Assembly: GCA_030323885.1 (NCBI GenBank)
Contig: CM059196.1
Span: forward strand, 41,075,798 to 41,139,797
Direction of reading: 5' to 3'
Source: Branchipolynoe longqiensis
Taxonomy: Eukaryota > Annelida > Polychaeta > Phyllodocida > Polynoidae
Length of the DNA: 64,000 nt
The stretch's first letter is position 1; every line of letters begins with the position of its first letter. A model generated the notes under the pieces. It made no database searches, had not been told where the DNA came from, and saw nothing but the letters and a program-made list of their open reading frames with translations. Both the position numbers and the translations under genes were made by a program. This document shows positions 1 to 11,054 of the stretch, piece after piece.

Positions 1-265
1 CGTACACGTCAATCCGCCGGCATCCGTTCCTAGTTTTGTGCATGTTCAAAACTTGAATGGACACAAACCAGACTTTGTTCGGTTTCTGTCCATTTCCCCC
101 AATCTGGGGATGTGTGACAGCCGCTCTTAGGATGGTCAGCCAGAGGTTCTGTTCTCGACCAATCAGATTTACTTGTGGTCTTGTGTCTATGAAGGAAGCT
201 AAATAATTTAAACATATAATTGGGAATTTTTATTAGAATCAATTCAGTGTGGATGGATGCCTCAC

Positions 266-370
266 CTGTATAGCATGGAAATCGATTTCATCAAAGAACT
301 GTGGCCCAGAGTACATCTGGTCCTTGCTCTTCGGAGGTGGAACCGGCTTCGGCATCGCCACGGGTTGTCG
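266..370 (-). CDS. Exon 8 of LIM-domain gene (last one visible)
   Basis: The 105-bp, 35-codon exon starts after ATTGTTACAG and ends at CATACAG-like donor CAG|GTGAGG, phase 0 at both ends. It encodes a basic Pro-rich stretch (PKPVPPPKSKD) followed by PQFFDEIDFHAIQ. There is no stop codon, so the gene continues left of the window. No convincing further exon was seen in 1-265. Confidence 0.78.
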
Positions 371-452
371 CTGTAACAATAAACCACTCACATAGTTACA
401 TTTACAGTTGCATGATTAGATGTTTTTTTTAGCTTCTGCCCTATATTTGAGA

Positions 453-631
453 TACAGTAAAACTTATCTAAACAATCACCTTCTCAGATTGACCACTTCC
501 CTATATCGATCGCTTTATTTGGATCCCAAACGATCGCCCAAACAATACCATCGTAATGATAACAAAACTCCTTAAACCGACCACCTCCCTAAATGGACCA
601 TTTAAGGTCGATTTAGGGAGGTTTTACTGTA
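453..631. mobile_element. Palindromic MITE, TACAGTAAAAC ends
   Basis: Terminal inverted repeats begin TACAGTAAAAC and end GTTTTACTGTA. The interior is filled with diverged CGACCACCTCCCTA motifs. A second copy is at 55183-55364. TA flanks and CAGT ends resemble pogo/Tigger-type Tc1-mariner MITEs; that assignment is inference. It lies in intron 7 of the LIM gene. Confidence 0.7.
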
Positions 632-638
632 TATATAA

Positions 639-992
639 TAAAGCTGCATAGTCCGATGAAGCATCAACTTTTCAAAACCAAAACAATTATCTAAATTTGA
701 TTCTACATATCTAACTTAGATAATGATGCACTTATTAAGCATTTGTTGTCACATAGAAGGGAATACTGGGCCAATTTAATATAACCTGTTACTGCTGAAG
801 TCTATGGTATCAGAGTTTTGGCATGCTTGCCGAAACTAATTTGACATGATTGCAGTTCAAATATATCAAAAGTTAGCTATTTAAAATAAAAGTTACTTCA
901 AACTAAAGTAAAGTAGATTATGATGATCAATCTAATATATTTATCTCAGAAAAATGCCAGAAATTCAAAACTATCGGATTATGTAACTTTAA
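639..992 (+). mobile_element. MITE family D copy (GCATAGTCCGATG)
   Basis: This is a roughly 350-bp element with inverted ends: AAAGCTGCATAGTCCGAT at the left and ATCGGACTATGCAACTTT (family form) at the right. At least seven other copies occur in this window. It is non-coding and lies inside intron 7. Confidence 0.8.
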
Positions 993-1433
993 GCTAATCA
1001 TTATTACCTATCATGGATGTAACTTTTATTGTACATTGATAACTTCGGAGATATTTGACTGATACAAGCCGGCACCCCATATTAATATTTCCTTAGATGA
1101 TGCTAGCACGTAAAACACCAATTAACAAATAAATCTGGACACACATGCTACAATGGTCAGATCTTTAGCAAACAATCTAACAAGTGGTAATGTATGTACG
1201 TGGGGAAGCAGCCGTCACTTGAGTGATAGGTGGCGCCCCCTATCTCAGCCAATAAGTATGAAGCAGTCAGCGGGCGCCACTTCTGGTTAGTGAGGACTCA
1301 CAGAACTAGACCAGACAGAACAGTTCCATTAGTATTAATATCAGCATATTAAACTATATGCCACAATTTAAAAATTAAAGTAATTTTCTCCGCGTTTGAT
1401 GGATATTTGACAATTTCCTACACATCTGCAAAC

Positions 1434-1609
1434 CTTTTCATCGAGGAGTTGAAGCATCTCCTGAGCCTGTTTATCCACGATGTCATCGATGCGCATGCGT
1501 TCCTGATGACTCAGTGAGTCCAGCGCCCCTTTGATCTTTTCATCCTTTATCGCCCGGAAGTGGTTCTCAATGCGCATCTTCTCAGACTGCAGGTCACCTG
1601 TAAACTGAC
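1434..1609 (-). CDS. Exon 7 of LIM-domain gene
   Basis: The 176-bp exon enters in phase 1 and leaves in phase 0. It encodes a Lys/Glu-rich helical segment that includes SEKMRIENHFRAIKDEK and ends MLQLLDEK. The acceptor is TTTCCAG. A second acceptor (TTTACAG) sits 12 bases inside in the same frame, so a four-residue alternative splice is possible. The donor AAG|GTTTGC is weaker than the others, so the 3' border is less certain. Confidence 0.77.
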
Positions 1610-1901
1610 CTGGAAACAAGGTTACCATGTGGAGCTGGCGCGTCAAAATAAACATTGGCAAATTGCCATTGCATGGCCAGTTGCTTCCTGCTAATGTCAA
1701 TTAGGTCAAATGTAAATAAGCAAGTGTTCTATCTCATTAATAAAAACTTTGTTTAATGTTTTGCTCAGTGCATGCCAGTTATTTCCTGCTAACGTCAATT
1801 AGGTCAAATGTAAATAAGCAAATGTTTTGTAATTAATGAAAAAATTGTCTTTCTTTAGTGTGTTGCTCAGTGCATCCCAGTTATTTCCTACTAACGTTAA
1901 T

Positions 1902-2254
1902 TAAATTTGCATAGTCCGATGAAAACATCAAATTTTCAAAACCAAAACACTTATCTAGATTTGATTCTACATATTCAACTTAGATACTGATTCACTTATT
2001 AAGCATTTGTTGCTGCATAGAAGGGCATAATAAGTCAATTAATAGAAACCGTTACTACTGAAGTCTATGGTGTCAGAGTTTTGGCGTGCTTGCCAACATT
2101 ATTTAGGCATGTTTTGACATCAAATATCTCCAAACTTATCCATTTAAAATTAAAGTTACTTCAAATTAAAGTAAAGTAGATATTAATGATTAGTATAATA
2201 TATTTATCTCAGAAAATAGCAAAAACTCAAAAGCATCGGACTATGCAACTTTAA
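1902..2254 (+). mobile_element. MITE family D copy
   Basis: It has the same inverted ends and interior as the copy at 639-992, with about 85% similarity by eye. It lies in intron 6. A short local duplication of intron sequence (CAGTTATTTCCTxCTAACG) surrounds it at 1680-1910. Confidence 0.78.
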
Positions 2255-2832
2255 GTGAAATGTAAATAAGCAAGTTTTCTATCTCATTAATATAAAGGTG
2301 TCTTTCTTTAGTGTGTTGTGTGTAATTTGTAGTCATTATCATTATTATAAAAGCACTTCACGATGTGGGAGGTCATGTGTTTGATCCCCGGCTGAGTCAA
2401 ACATAAAGACCTACAAAATTGATAATTCCGACTGCTGAGTAGAGGGCAATTTCCAAATCTCCAAAAAGAAGGACACACTCACTATGTAGGCCTAAATGTA
2501 TACATAATGAATATGCATTTTTACTTCTTAACAATATCAATTCCCTAGAGGGGTAATTACCAAATGTCAGCTATTAGTATTACTAACTGTTAGCTTTCTC
2601 GCAGACAATCTTGTATCTATAATTATTACTCAATTTGCATTATTGATAACTTGCTGAAATTAATCATCTAAAATACACCAAATTAACGTATCTATTTTAT
2701 TCCGATCGCAATAAATTATTGGTCCACTGTAGCTCGGTTATTATGTTTTAAATTATATTATCTTCATACAAGCAGTTTGAAGAAATGATCAGGGGTTTGA
2801 GGAGGGCAGGGGAGGGGGGCATGTACACACAC

Positions 2833-3094
2833 CTTTCTCCATCTGACTGAGCAGGTCCTGCACTGCTCTCTCCATGCGCTCCTTGATGTCTGTCTCCACC
2901 AGCCGGATGTGGTGGCCGCGCATGCGCGTCAGTTCGCCGAGCATCTCGGAGTGCTCCTGTCGCTGGCGCAGCTCGAGCTCGTTCTGCGCCATGAACGACT
3001 GGCTGAGCAGGAATTCGGGGTTCAGCGAGCTGTCGTAGCGCGGCGCCATGGGCGCCATGGGTGGCATCATGTAGGGAAGGTTCTCATAGCACGG
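2833..3094 (-). CDS. Exon 6 of LIM-domain gene
   Basis: The 262-bp exon lies between acceptor CGTCCAACAG and donor AAAG|GTGTGT, entering phase 0 and leaving phase 1. It continues the Met/Pro-rich stretch (PYMMPPMAPMAPRYD), then changes to a charged amphipathic helix-like segment (FMAQNELELRQRQEHSEMLG and onwards to LLSQMEK). The heptad-like spacing of Leu/Met suggests a coiled coil. It has two GCATGCGC-type palindromes and is GC-rich relative to its introns. Confidence 0.85.
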
Positions 3095-3213
3095 CTGTTG
3101 GACGAGCGAGAAAAAGGGGGGTGGGGTGGGGTGGGATGGGGGGAAGTTGACTGTTAGCTGCACATTTCACGCACTTAGAATTAATTAGAAGAGATTTTTG
3201 ATCTATTATATAT

Positions 3214-3245
<32 letters not shown>

Positions 3246-3249
3246 ACCA

Positions 3250-3419
3250 TATTCTTGCGGGTTAACATCCTGGACTTTTAAATTGGCAAATCAGTGAAGA
3301 AGGGGGTGGGCATTTAAGGGTGGGCGATTATGAAATATCGGCCAAGTGGGAGTCGCGGAGGGGTGGGGGGTGGGGGGGGGTGGGGTTAACCCACACATGG
3401 GGGTTAACCCGCAAGAATA
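3250..3419. mobile_element. Short TIR element (TATTCTTGCGGGTTAAC)
   Basis: The 17-bp sequence TATTCTTGCGGGTTAAC at 3250-3266 is repeated in inverse at 3403-3419. About 135 bp of G-rich filler lies between. It sits next to an (AT)n tract (3205-3246) in intron 5 and looks like a solo MITE. Confidence 0.6.
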
Positions 3420-3569
3420 CAGTATATGTGATGTACAATAATTATGCAAGTATAAGGGAAGGTAAGGGAATGTTCCCTAATATTATCACCCACATGTTGT
3501 ATACTACTCTATGGGTGCTCCCTTGGCCAGTTGGGACCGGTCGTGCCACCACCGCTCAACCTAGATAAA

Positions 3570-3961
3570 GTATTCACCCCGTACTCGCAGTACACGGGTG
3601 AATACCAACCCTAAATAAAAACGGTCGAAAAAGCGGGTTAAGGAAATGAGAGCCTAATTTCACAATCTAAGAAGCAACATTTATTCTTTACATATGTCTT
3701 ATTGATAGCCCGCTACCTTTAAGTTGAAAAATATAATATAATATCTAGTTTAATCAGATTTAAAAGTGAAATCGACGGCGTTCTCTGGCCGCCATCTTGT
3801 CTTTTTACATTCTCGCCCATTTCACCAACTCTGTGGCAATATATATGCAGCCCGTTGATACTGGAGCCACAGTTTCTAGTTCATGTTCCATACTAAACCT
3901 ATTTTCGCCCGTATTTACACTACATTGTCCTTCACCCATGTACTACAAGTACCGGGTGAAT
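3570..3961. other. Segment bounded by two similar hairpins
   Basis: A near-perfect hairpin at 3570-3605 (GTATTCACCCCGTACT, three-base loop, complementary arm) is matched by a similar hairpin at 3931-3961 (TTCACCCATGTACT, short loop, AGTACCGGGTGAA). Both have the same arm motif. It could be a foldback-type element or recurrent cruciform. No coding potential was seen. Confidence 0.4.
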
Positions 3962-4394
3962 CTTTTATCTATGCTCAACCCTGCCAGTTGCGTGAAACAC
4001 TGCCATTCGTCACATGTTAGTATGTAAAAGGGACGGATAAATGAATCAATTACATGCCATTAAAAACCTTATATTCACACATAAAAGGATGAAGATATAT
4101 GAACTAACTACATGGGATTAAACATATATATTAGTACATAAAGGAATACATAAATTAATTAACTACATAAATTAAAAAATATATATTAGGATATAAAGGG
4201 ATGATTATAGTAATGAATTACATGATATTAAAGAATATATATTAGTATATAAAAGGGATATACAAGTAATTTAAAAAAGCAAGGAATAACCCCCTTTCTT
4301 TCCTCACGCAATACTAACCCAACTTATAAAATAAATTCTACTCATGGAGTATTTGCAGTGAATAATGATCTTTATTTGTTGTCAAAACATGATT

Positions 4395-4735
4395 TTAAAC
4401 TAACTCACTCACTCTGTTACCACTCGCTCACTCACTCAGTCACTCCTTCAGTCACTCTTTCACTCACTCCTTCATTCACTCTTTCACTCACTCCTTCACT
4501 CACCCCTTCATTCACTCCTTCAGTCCTTCACTCCTTCAGTCATATACTCACACTGATTTGATGAATTACTCCTTAACTTAGACTAAGTGCCTCCTTCACT
4601 CATTGACTCACTCCTTCACTCAATGACTCACTCCTTAACTCACTAACTCACTCAATGACGCCCTCATTGACTCACTCATTTGCTCATTTACTCCCTGGCG
4701 CTGATTCCTTAACTCATTGACTCACTTGGATAGAG
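4395..4735. repeat. CACTCACTCCTT-type minisatellite
   Basis: The tract is built of degenerate 4-mers and 12-mers of ACTC/CTTC (Ser/Thr/Leu-Pro when translated). It is a simple repeat in intron 5. The overlapping small ORF is an artefact of the repeat. Confidence 0.85.
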
Positions 4736-4741
4736 CAGGCG

Positions 4742-5080
4742 TAAAGCTGCATAGTCCGATGAAGCATCAAATTGTCAAAATCAAACCAATTATCTAGATT
4801 TGATTCTACATATCTAACTCAGATACTGGTGCACTTATTAAGTATGTGTTGCCACATAGAAGGGAGCACTGATTCGATTTAATAGAACATGTTACTGCAG
4901 AATTTGGGCTTTGCTTGCCAACATTATTTTCAGATGTTTGAATTTCAAATATCTCAAAAGGTACCCACTTCAATTAAAAGTTACTTCAAACTAAAGTAAG
5001 GCAGATTATAATGATCAATTTAATATATTTATCTCAGGAAAATGTCAGAAACTCAAAACCATCGGACTATGCAACTTTAA
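4742..5080 (+). mobile_element. MITE family D copy
   Basis: It begins AAAGCTGCATAGTCCGAT and ends GGACTATGCAACTTTAA. It is complete and lies 139 bp from the exon 5 donor within intron 5. Confidence 0.8.
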
Positions 5081-5218
5081 GTCAATAAAATGAAGAAAAC
5101 CAACTTTCCACGATTTAAAAATCCCCCTTGCTTAATCAACGATATATAAAACAAATTAATTCTTTTAAAAAAGATGATAAAAAAAGTGTTAAATTATAAA
5201 TAACAAAATGTACATCAC

Positions 5219-5467
5219 CATCGGCGGCATCATGGCTCGGTACATGACGTCCTGCCGGTACATCCGGTCCATGCCCGGAACTCCCGACATGCCTGGCGCG
5301 CTGTACATGCGCATGTCCATGGGGAAGGCGTGGCCGTGTGGCCCGGTGGCCGGAAGAGGGGGCGGCAGAGTGGTGGGCGGCGCCAAGTTCGGCGGGATCT
5401 CGCGAGGTGGCAGCACGGGTGGGTTGTCCCCGGGCGTGCGCACCATGTTGAGGCACTCGTAGATGAC
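5219..5467 (-). CDS. Exon 5 of LIM-domain gene (Pro/Met-rich)
   Basis: The 83 codons begin VIYECLNMVRTPGDNPP and are then rich in Pro, Met and Tyr (residues 266-348). Coding GC content is far above the flanking intron. The donor is CCGATG|GTGATG. The acceptor AACCAACCAACAG is supplied by the tail of a SINE that abuts the exon. An alternative in-frame acceptor (TACGAG) lies 12 bases inside. Low complexity argues for a disordered region. ORFs in other frames over this GC-rich exon are shadows. Confidence 0.85.
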
Positions 5468-5469
5468 CT

Positions 5470-5802
5470 GTTGGTTGGTTGTTGGAATTTTACGTCCTGG
5501 CAACATCTAAGGTCATATCAGGATGGGAACCAACTTGTGACAAAGCGAACTCATGGTGATTTATAGTGCTTCCCCACTGGGATATCAGGCTGCTGGCACC
5601 ACGACCCAATATCCCACTCAGTCACATTATCCTGACACTGAGCTAACCACCTCTCCTTGCCCTATCCTATTAATGCCGAGCGCCAGGCTAGGAAGGGACA
5701 AGTATCAATTTTATAAGTCATTGGTTTGACTCGACCAGAAACCAAACTCCTGATCCCCCGCATGCGTAGCCCGCGCTCTACCGAATTCAGCTATCATGCC
5801 CG
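5470..5802 (-). mobile_element. tRNA-headed SINE A, abutting exon 5
   Basis: The minus-strand reading has a degraded tRNA-like head with a B-box-like region near 5750, the shared body (ATGTGACTGAGTGGGATA), and the 3' end ATGTTGCCAGGACGTAAAA plus a CAAC-rich tail. The tail runs into the exon 5 acceptor. SINE A is the commonest repeat here; full copies are about 330-350 bp. Confidence 0.8.
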
Positions 5803-6341
5803 GTGATAGATGATCTGGTTCAGCTTGAACACGAAGGGCACGTGGGTGACTTGGTCAGTGTTGGTCATGTGATCTGTCACTAGTTAGTTGTCGGCTGGAA
5901 CTTAGCTCATTCATTCGATGTACCCTCCCTTAAATTACTCAAAGGTATAGATAGACTTCGATGAGAGCATCACATTTAAAAAAACGACAAACACTTCCCT
6001 ACATTCTGTTCAAGTTCAAGTCCAATCAAGTTTATTTCAACATCCTCATTAGATACAGTTACAATTAGCATGAAACTTAATTAGAGTGGATGAAGAAAAG
6101 GAGACTGAAAGAAGCACAATGCTTATGATATACATTCCCTGTTAGGGAGAGAATTGGGGGCGGGAGGAAATGTAGGTCAATTACTTGAATTAACATAATA
6201 ATATTATTTAAATATCGACAACATGACGTACTCATATCCAATGTCGATTATTTAATTTAAGATTCAAGATTCGCCGCCCGCCGACTATCGAGTAGTGTGA
6301 GGCGGTCTTAATATAACCAAAAGAAACGATTTTACATAGAT
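5803..6341. other. Intron 4 DNA, nothing recognised
   Basis: AT-rich sequence with no exon-like ORF, clear repeat or RNA gene that I could support. Confidence 0.5.
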
Positions 6342-6604
6342 ATATGAGACTGTCTCAAAAGGTGCTAAGCAATATGGGACAAAACTTTGTCCATTGTAAT
6401 AATCAACATACTATCTGCTTATGCATTTGCTCAGGATAAACTGATTTGTTTTTTACATGGTGTTTCATAATCCCAATAGAATACATATTGATTTGAAGCA
6501 AATGTCCTTGTGTTTTCAGTGTAACCGTTTCTGTGCTGTTTTGTGTCAATCGTTACAATGGACAAAAAATAAAAGAGTTATCACCTTTTGAGACAAGCTC
6601 ATAT
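6342..6604. mobile_element. MITE family F (ATATGAGACTGTCTC ends)
   Basis: Ends are ATATGAGACTGTCTCAAAAG and its imperfect inverse CTTTTGAGACAAGCTCATAT. A second copy in inverse orientation is at 41743-42006, with closely matching interior. It is non-coding and lies in intron 4. Confidence 0.78.
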
Positions 6605-6984
6605 ACATACGTTACAGTCTGAGCAGGTGGGTAAAATGCCTTCAAATGGACTGAAGCAGTAGGCTGAGACCATTTGGAAACACTCCACCCACACAAGAGG
6701 ACAGTTATCATGTCTACAAGTGTGTACAATTTGTCAAACCCCAACAAACTAAATTACAGGTATATTAAAATGGGAACAAACTATAGGAACAGTTAAAATA
6801 TTAAACAACTGTCTGCATACTGAAGCGCTTCGCTGATCAGAGCGGCATGCACATTGTGCACAGTAGTGATCGGACGATCACGGACTAGAGTCGAAAATAA
6901 GTTATTTTACCAGTCAATTCAAGCGCTTGTTTAAAAAAAAGAAGCAACTATCGATTTTAGTTTTTGTTGTTTTGTTTTTTTGGT

Positions 6985-7282
6985 CCATTAGTTGTTTAAG
7001 CAGGGGAAATTTCAGTCATAGACGACTGGTCTTCCTCATTCCACTGCTGGTCGATAGAAAGCACAAGCCTACACTTTTACTGACCCAAGGGATTTTTAAC
7101 CTCCCACACCACATAGACATGTGAGAGCAACCGGCCTTTGATGACGCTGTAAGTTATACACAGCGGTGGAAATCCAAATTGGCAGAGCTGGGGGCACTGG
7201 GAATCGAACCGCCGACCCTCAGATTAGGAGTCTGACCTAGAAAAAAGTCAGACACTCTAACCACTCCACCACAGAGAACGTC
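6985..7282 (-). mobile_element. SINE B with the shared AGCAGTGGAATGAGG tail
   Basis: Read on the minus strand, a tRNA-Arg(CCT)-like head (7190-7282; B box GGTTCGATTCC; 20-nt insertion in the arm) is followed by a body containing TCCACCGCTGTGTATAAC. A tail module (AGCAGTGGAATGAGGAAGACC) follows, of the kind also found on short SINE A copies. Other SINE B copies (38318, 40542) have a different tail. Confidence 0.75.
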
Positions 7283-7351
7283 AAATAAAATTGTAAAGCC
7301 TTGTACATGTTTAAACATATGTACATTGTCTATACATATGTACAAAAGTGT

Positions 7352-7413
7352 ATTTGTTTGCTTGTTTGTTGGAGTTTTACGTCCTCGCAATATCTAAGGT
7401 CATATCAGGATGG
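7352..7413 (-). mobile_element. SINE A 3' end fragment
   Basis: Only the ACCTTAGATATTGCGAGGACGTAAAAC-type end and CAAA tail remain, consistent with 5' truncation. Confidence 0.7.
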
Positions 7414-7533
7414 AACGCATATTTATCGAAACTGATTATTAATCAATCATTGCTCGTTTCGCTCAAATCGATGATTAATTGTGAAGATGCAACTGACTGC
7501 CATCACTAGTGCGCAGTGAAGCCGCTCACCCAC

Positions 7534-7720
7534 CTCCTCCTCCCTCAGCTGGGTCGTTGACACGCCGGTACTAGCAGGCCGCGCTTTCCCCACTTCCGTT
7601 GCGCGCGTCTTCCCGACCTTCCAGATGTTGGACGGGTACCGCGCCACCCCCGGACGGCGTGACTTCCGGTTCCGGTCTTCTCGGAGTTCGCTCTGGTCGT
7701 CGTCATCGCTGGACGGCAGT
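7534..7720 (-). CDS. Exon 4 of LIM-domain gene
   Basis: The 187-bp exon follows a TTGCAG acceptor and completes the split codon from exon 3. It encodes an Asp run, then a basic stretch (EDRNRKSRRPG) and a segment ending TTQLREEE. The donor GAG|GTGGGT keeps phase 0. A second GT four bases further (GTGAGC) would break the frame with exon 5, so the first was chosen. The charge pattern suggests a disordered linker. Confidence 0.78.
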
Positions 7721-8498
7721 CTGCAAGAGGATTAAAAGCCGGAATCCATCAGCGGCATGAAAAAAAGACCATGTTGGTTGCCAAGACGTGTGTTCCAAGT
7801 TCTGCTGGTCCCTCAGAAAAGACTGAAGCTGTGACCCAACATGCACTGCTTCAGTTTACGGGTTTGGAAAGTAGTTGCGGTGTTGGTGAATACACATATG
7901 CAAAGTGGTATTATATTTAATGTAAAATATTTGCTAGGACAATTTCACTGCAATCTCCATTAGAAACAAATGTGTGGCAATAATCCTACCAATATTGGTC
8001 ATCGGGAGGCATGTGGTTATATGTGCAAAGTGAGTATAGGGTCTATAGTGAAGGAATGGACTGGGAGGGGGAGGGGGTACTCCCCCCTCCCTACCCCCCA
8101 AAAGCCAACTTCTAATGTGTCAGCTTAATCTGCGACCCGGCATGCTGGATTGCAGCGTCAGTCCTTGAATTTAGTTAATATTTTCATGTTGAATATATAT
8201 ATGTTAGCTACACAAAAGAGAATCTACGTGGTCATTTAATAAATATAGTTAATATTTTTTTGTGTTGAACATCTATGTTATCCACATAAAAGAGTAAATG
8301 TATGCAGTCATTTAATAAATATTATTAATATTTCATTTTTACCGTATATGTTATCCACACACATACAAAGAACTAAGTAAATTTCTTTGGATTAACTGTA
8401 CATGTATAGGAAAATAGCACTAATTTTGGAAACAGAAGAATATGTCCTACATTTGATCTACAGTACATGTCCCTTTGCTGACACTCGTGGGTGTACTA

Positions 8499-8848
8499 GT
8501 TGCTTGGTTGTTGGAGTTTTACCTCCTGGCAACACCTAAGGTCATATCAGGATGGATACCGACTTGTGACAGTGCGCATTCATGGCAATTTAATAGTGCT
8601 ACCCCAATGGGAGGCGAGACTACCCACCATCACCATAACCTGAAATCCCACTCAGTCACATTATCCTGACACTGAGCCAACCAGTCATTGCTCTATCCGA
8701 ATAATACCGAGCACCTGGTTAGTCAGCGACAAGTATAAACTTGTAAGTCATCGGTTTGACTCGACCAGGGTTCGAACTCATGAGTTCGAATCCCACGATC
8801 TACCAAAACGGGAGACAGGGGCTCAACTTATTCAACCATCCCGTCTGA
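8499..8848 (-). mobile_element. tRNA-headed SINE A, full length
   Basis: It has a complete tRNA-like head (A-box region in GACGGGATGGTTGAATAAGT, B box GATTCGAACTC), the conserved body, and the GGACGTAAAA-type end with CAAC tail. It ends 31 bp from exon 3 of the LIM gene. Confidence 0.82.
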
Positions 8849-8878
8849 TCCTGGGTGTACTATGGAACAATTACTTAC

Positions 8879-8964
8879 CTGAGCCGTCCAATGTTGTTGA
8901 TGAGGCCCTTCACAATTCCAGTAGGCTCCTCGTCATCCTGCAGCCTTTCCTCCTCCTCCTCCAC
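8879..8964 (-). CDS. Exon 3 of LIM-domain gene
   Basis: The 86-bp exon opens with GTG and a run of five Glu codons and ends INNIGRL at CTCAG|GTAAGT, an excellent donor. Entry is phase 0 and exit phase 2, which fits both neighbours. The VKGLINNI motif echoes the KGVIDNL end of exon 2. The exon is too short to stand out alone; support comes from the phase-consistent join and splice consensus. Confidence 0.75.
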
Positions 8965-10482
8965 CTGTCACATGGATACATTTTCTTTTGGTAAACAATT
9001 TTTTATTCATCTTCATGTTGGCTGCAGGACCATCTGGGTAGTTAGTGCACTTGGATGACACCCATTCAAGGTCAAATTGCAATTCCCCCTGTTATCGAAG
9101 TCTGAGATACACAAATCAAGGTCACTGAATGAGCAGTCATGGCTGTGGTCCCCCAAAAAGGAAGTTAGTGCAAGATTCCCTAGAATTTGTGGTCAACCTG
9201 TACTGACTGTGAATTTCACTAACCTAATGACTACAATAAAGGGGCTAGAGGTAATTTTCTAAGAACAAAGGCTGTGACTGTGAGATCGTCTGATGTAGTC
9301 TGTCTGCACTCACAACCATCATTCAAAACCCAACTCCTAACAATTCTTCAAATGACCTCACAAAGTCACAGTATAAGCTGAGTATCCCTACTAACACTAG
9401 CGCATATGGTAGGAATATACCAAAATGTCGCACAAAAAAGTAACATAACTAACAGCTAAGATGACAAGGTAACTACCAAATTGAGACTATTACTGTTCAG
9501 TGATGAAAACAAGCTGCAATGCGACTTAATCCTTATGGACAGGGTAAACAAACCATCACCCCCCCCCCCCCGCCCCCAAATAAAAATCTGAATACAGTGG
9601 GTGAGGCACTAGTCTTCTGACCATGCTCATGTTCAGTCATTTACACTATTTAATTACAAGAACAATTTTAGGACAATAAAATATTATTACATCCAGCTAA
9701 TTAAATGCTTATAGTACATCTGGTCAGAACCATGCATTCGGTGAATGCATTTAATGCAGGTGGTGTTTTTATTAGTTTTCTAGGCAGGGTTATGTCGGTA
9801 TAGTCTGAGTTTAGGCATAATCCAAATTTAGCTAACTAAGTGGTTGTGATGTATCTAGTTTGTAGCAAGTGTTCAGTGTATTAGTATAGGACAGTCTGGA
9901 TTTTGGTAAAATGCTAAGGGATTTTATGCGAGAGATTTGGTCGGTTAAAATGAGTAGGATGGATAAGTGTAGAGATATTAGTACAGTGGTGCTCGTTGTC
10001 AGTGCCTGTGTGCAGTCATTTGATGTGAAGGTTGGGTGGGCTGATGTAATGGTTAACTACAGTTGTTGAATGGTTTCATTTACTGAATACACTTTAATTG
10101 AAAACACATTAATAGCCACCAATTTCCCAATATGTGGCTTTGATATTCATAGGCTGCTGTGATGATCATTATAAGATGGTGCTTAAATGTAAATGTTTTC
10201 ACAATTCTAACAATTTTATATTTAGGCATAACCCCCCCCCCCCACTCCCCGTACCCTTCTCCCCATTCCATAAACCTAACATAAAAACAATGACAAAATA
10301 TGACCAATGGTATAGGCCAAACATCAATCCAAACATGGCTTTTACCCCTTTTCTCCCTTCAGAACATCTTTCAGATTGTGACAAACATCGCTATTTACAT
10401 CCATAACTCACACAAAACTGAAATCGAGCAAAGAACTAGGGTAATAAATGTAACTAGATGCTTATGTAGAAGAGCTAACAAC
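8965..10482. other. Intron 2 (5' part of interval to next SINE), no recognised feature
   Basis: AT-rich DNA. There are two long C homopolymers (near 9561 and 10231) but no supported exon. Small ORFs here lack splice signals and conserved motifs. Confidence 0.5.
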
Positions 10483-10815
10483 TGGTTTGGTTGTTAGGGT
10501 TTTACATCCTAGCAACACCTAAAGTCATATTATCAGGACTGATACCGACTTGCGACAGTGCAGAATCATGGCGACTTTATAGTCCTGCCCGCTGAGAGAC
10601 CAGGCCACTGGCACTACGTCTTAATACCCCACTCAGTCACATTATCCTGATACTGAGATAACCAGTCGTTGCCTTATCCTAGTATGCTGATCACTAGGCC
10701 AGGTAGCAACACATATCAATTTTGTAAGTCATTGGTTTGACACGGATGGGACTCGAACCCCTGACCTTCTGCATGGGAAGCCAGTCAGCATTCAGCATTG
10801 TCAATTCGGCCACTG
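10483..10815 (-). mobile_element. tRNA-headed SINE A
   Basis: The minus-strand copy has head near 10740-10815 (B box GGTTCGAGTCC), body and the GGATGTAAAAC end with CAACCAAAC tail. A plus-strand SINE head fragment (GACGGGATGGCCGAATCAG) follows at 10899-10960. Confidence 0.8.
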
Positions 10816-11054
10816 TATCAGTTGCTAACACACGGATATATACTATTCACGCGAACATCGAAAGTATATATAGAAATTCACTCTTTCTATTTGCTAGACG
10901 GGATGGCCGAATCAGTAAGAACTATGACTGGCTTCCAATGCAAGAGGTCTGTCTAGCCAGACAGTGCTCTCCCCCCGAAATATATAAGAGCCAATATTGT
11001 CTGTGCCCTATATATACAACATGTGTTCTATCGGCTATATATAGCACCTACCCG

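Noticed and set aside
30..242. Possible further exon of the LIM gene
   Set aside because: No acceptor with the required phase and no conserved motif.
4358..4561. 67-aa Ser/Thr/Leu-rich ORF
   Set aside because: Translation of the ACTC-type simple repeat.
5136..5566. Additional ORFs on both strands over exon 5
   Set aside because: Shadows of a GC-rich coding exon; only the phase-consistent frame was kept.
7186..7282. tRNA-Arg(CCT)-like cloverleaf
   Set aside because: A 20-nt insertion in the arm and a SINE body directly behind show it is a SINE head, not a gene.
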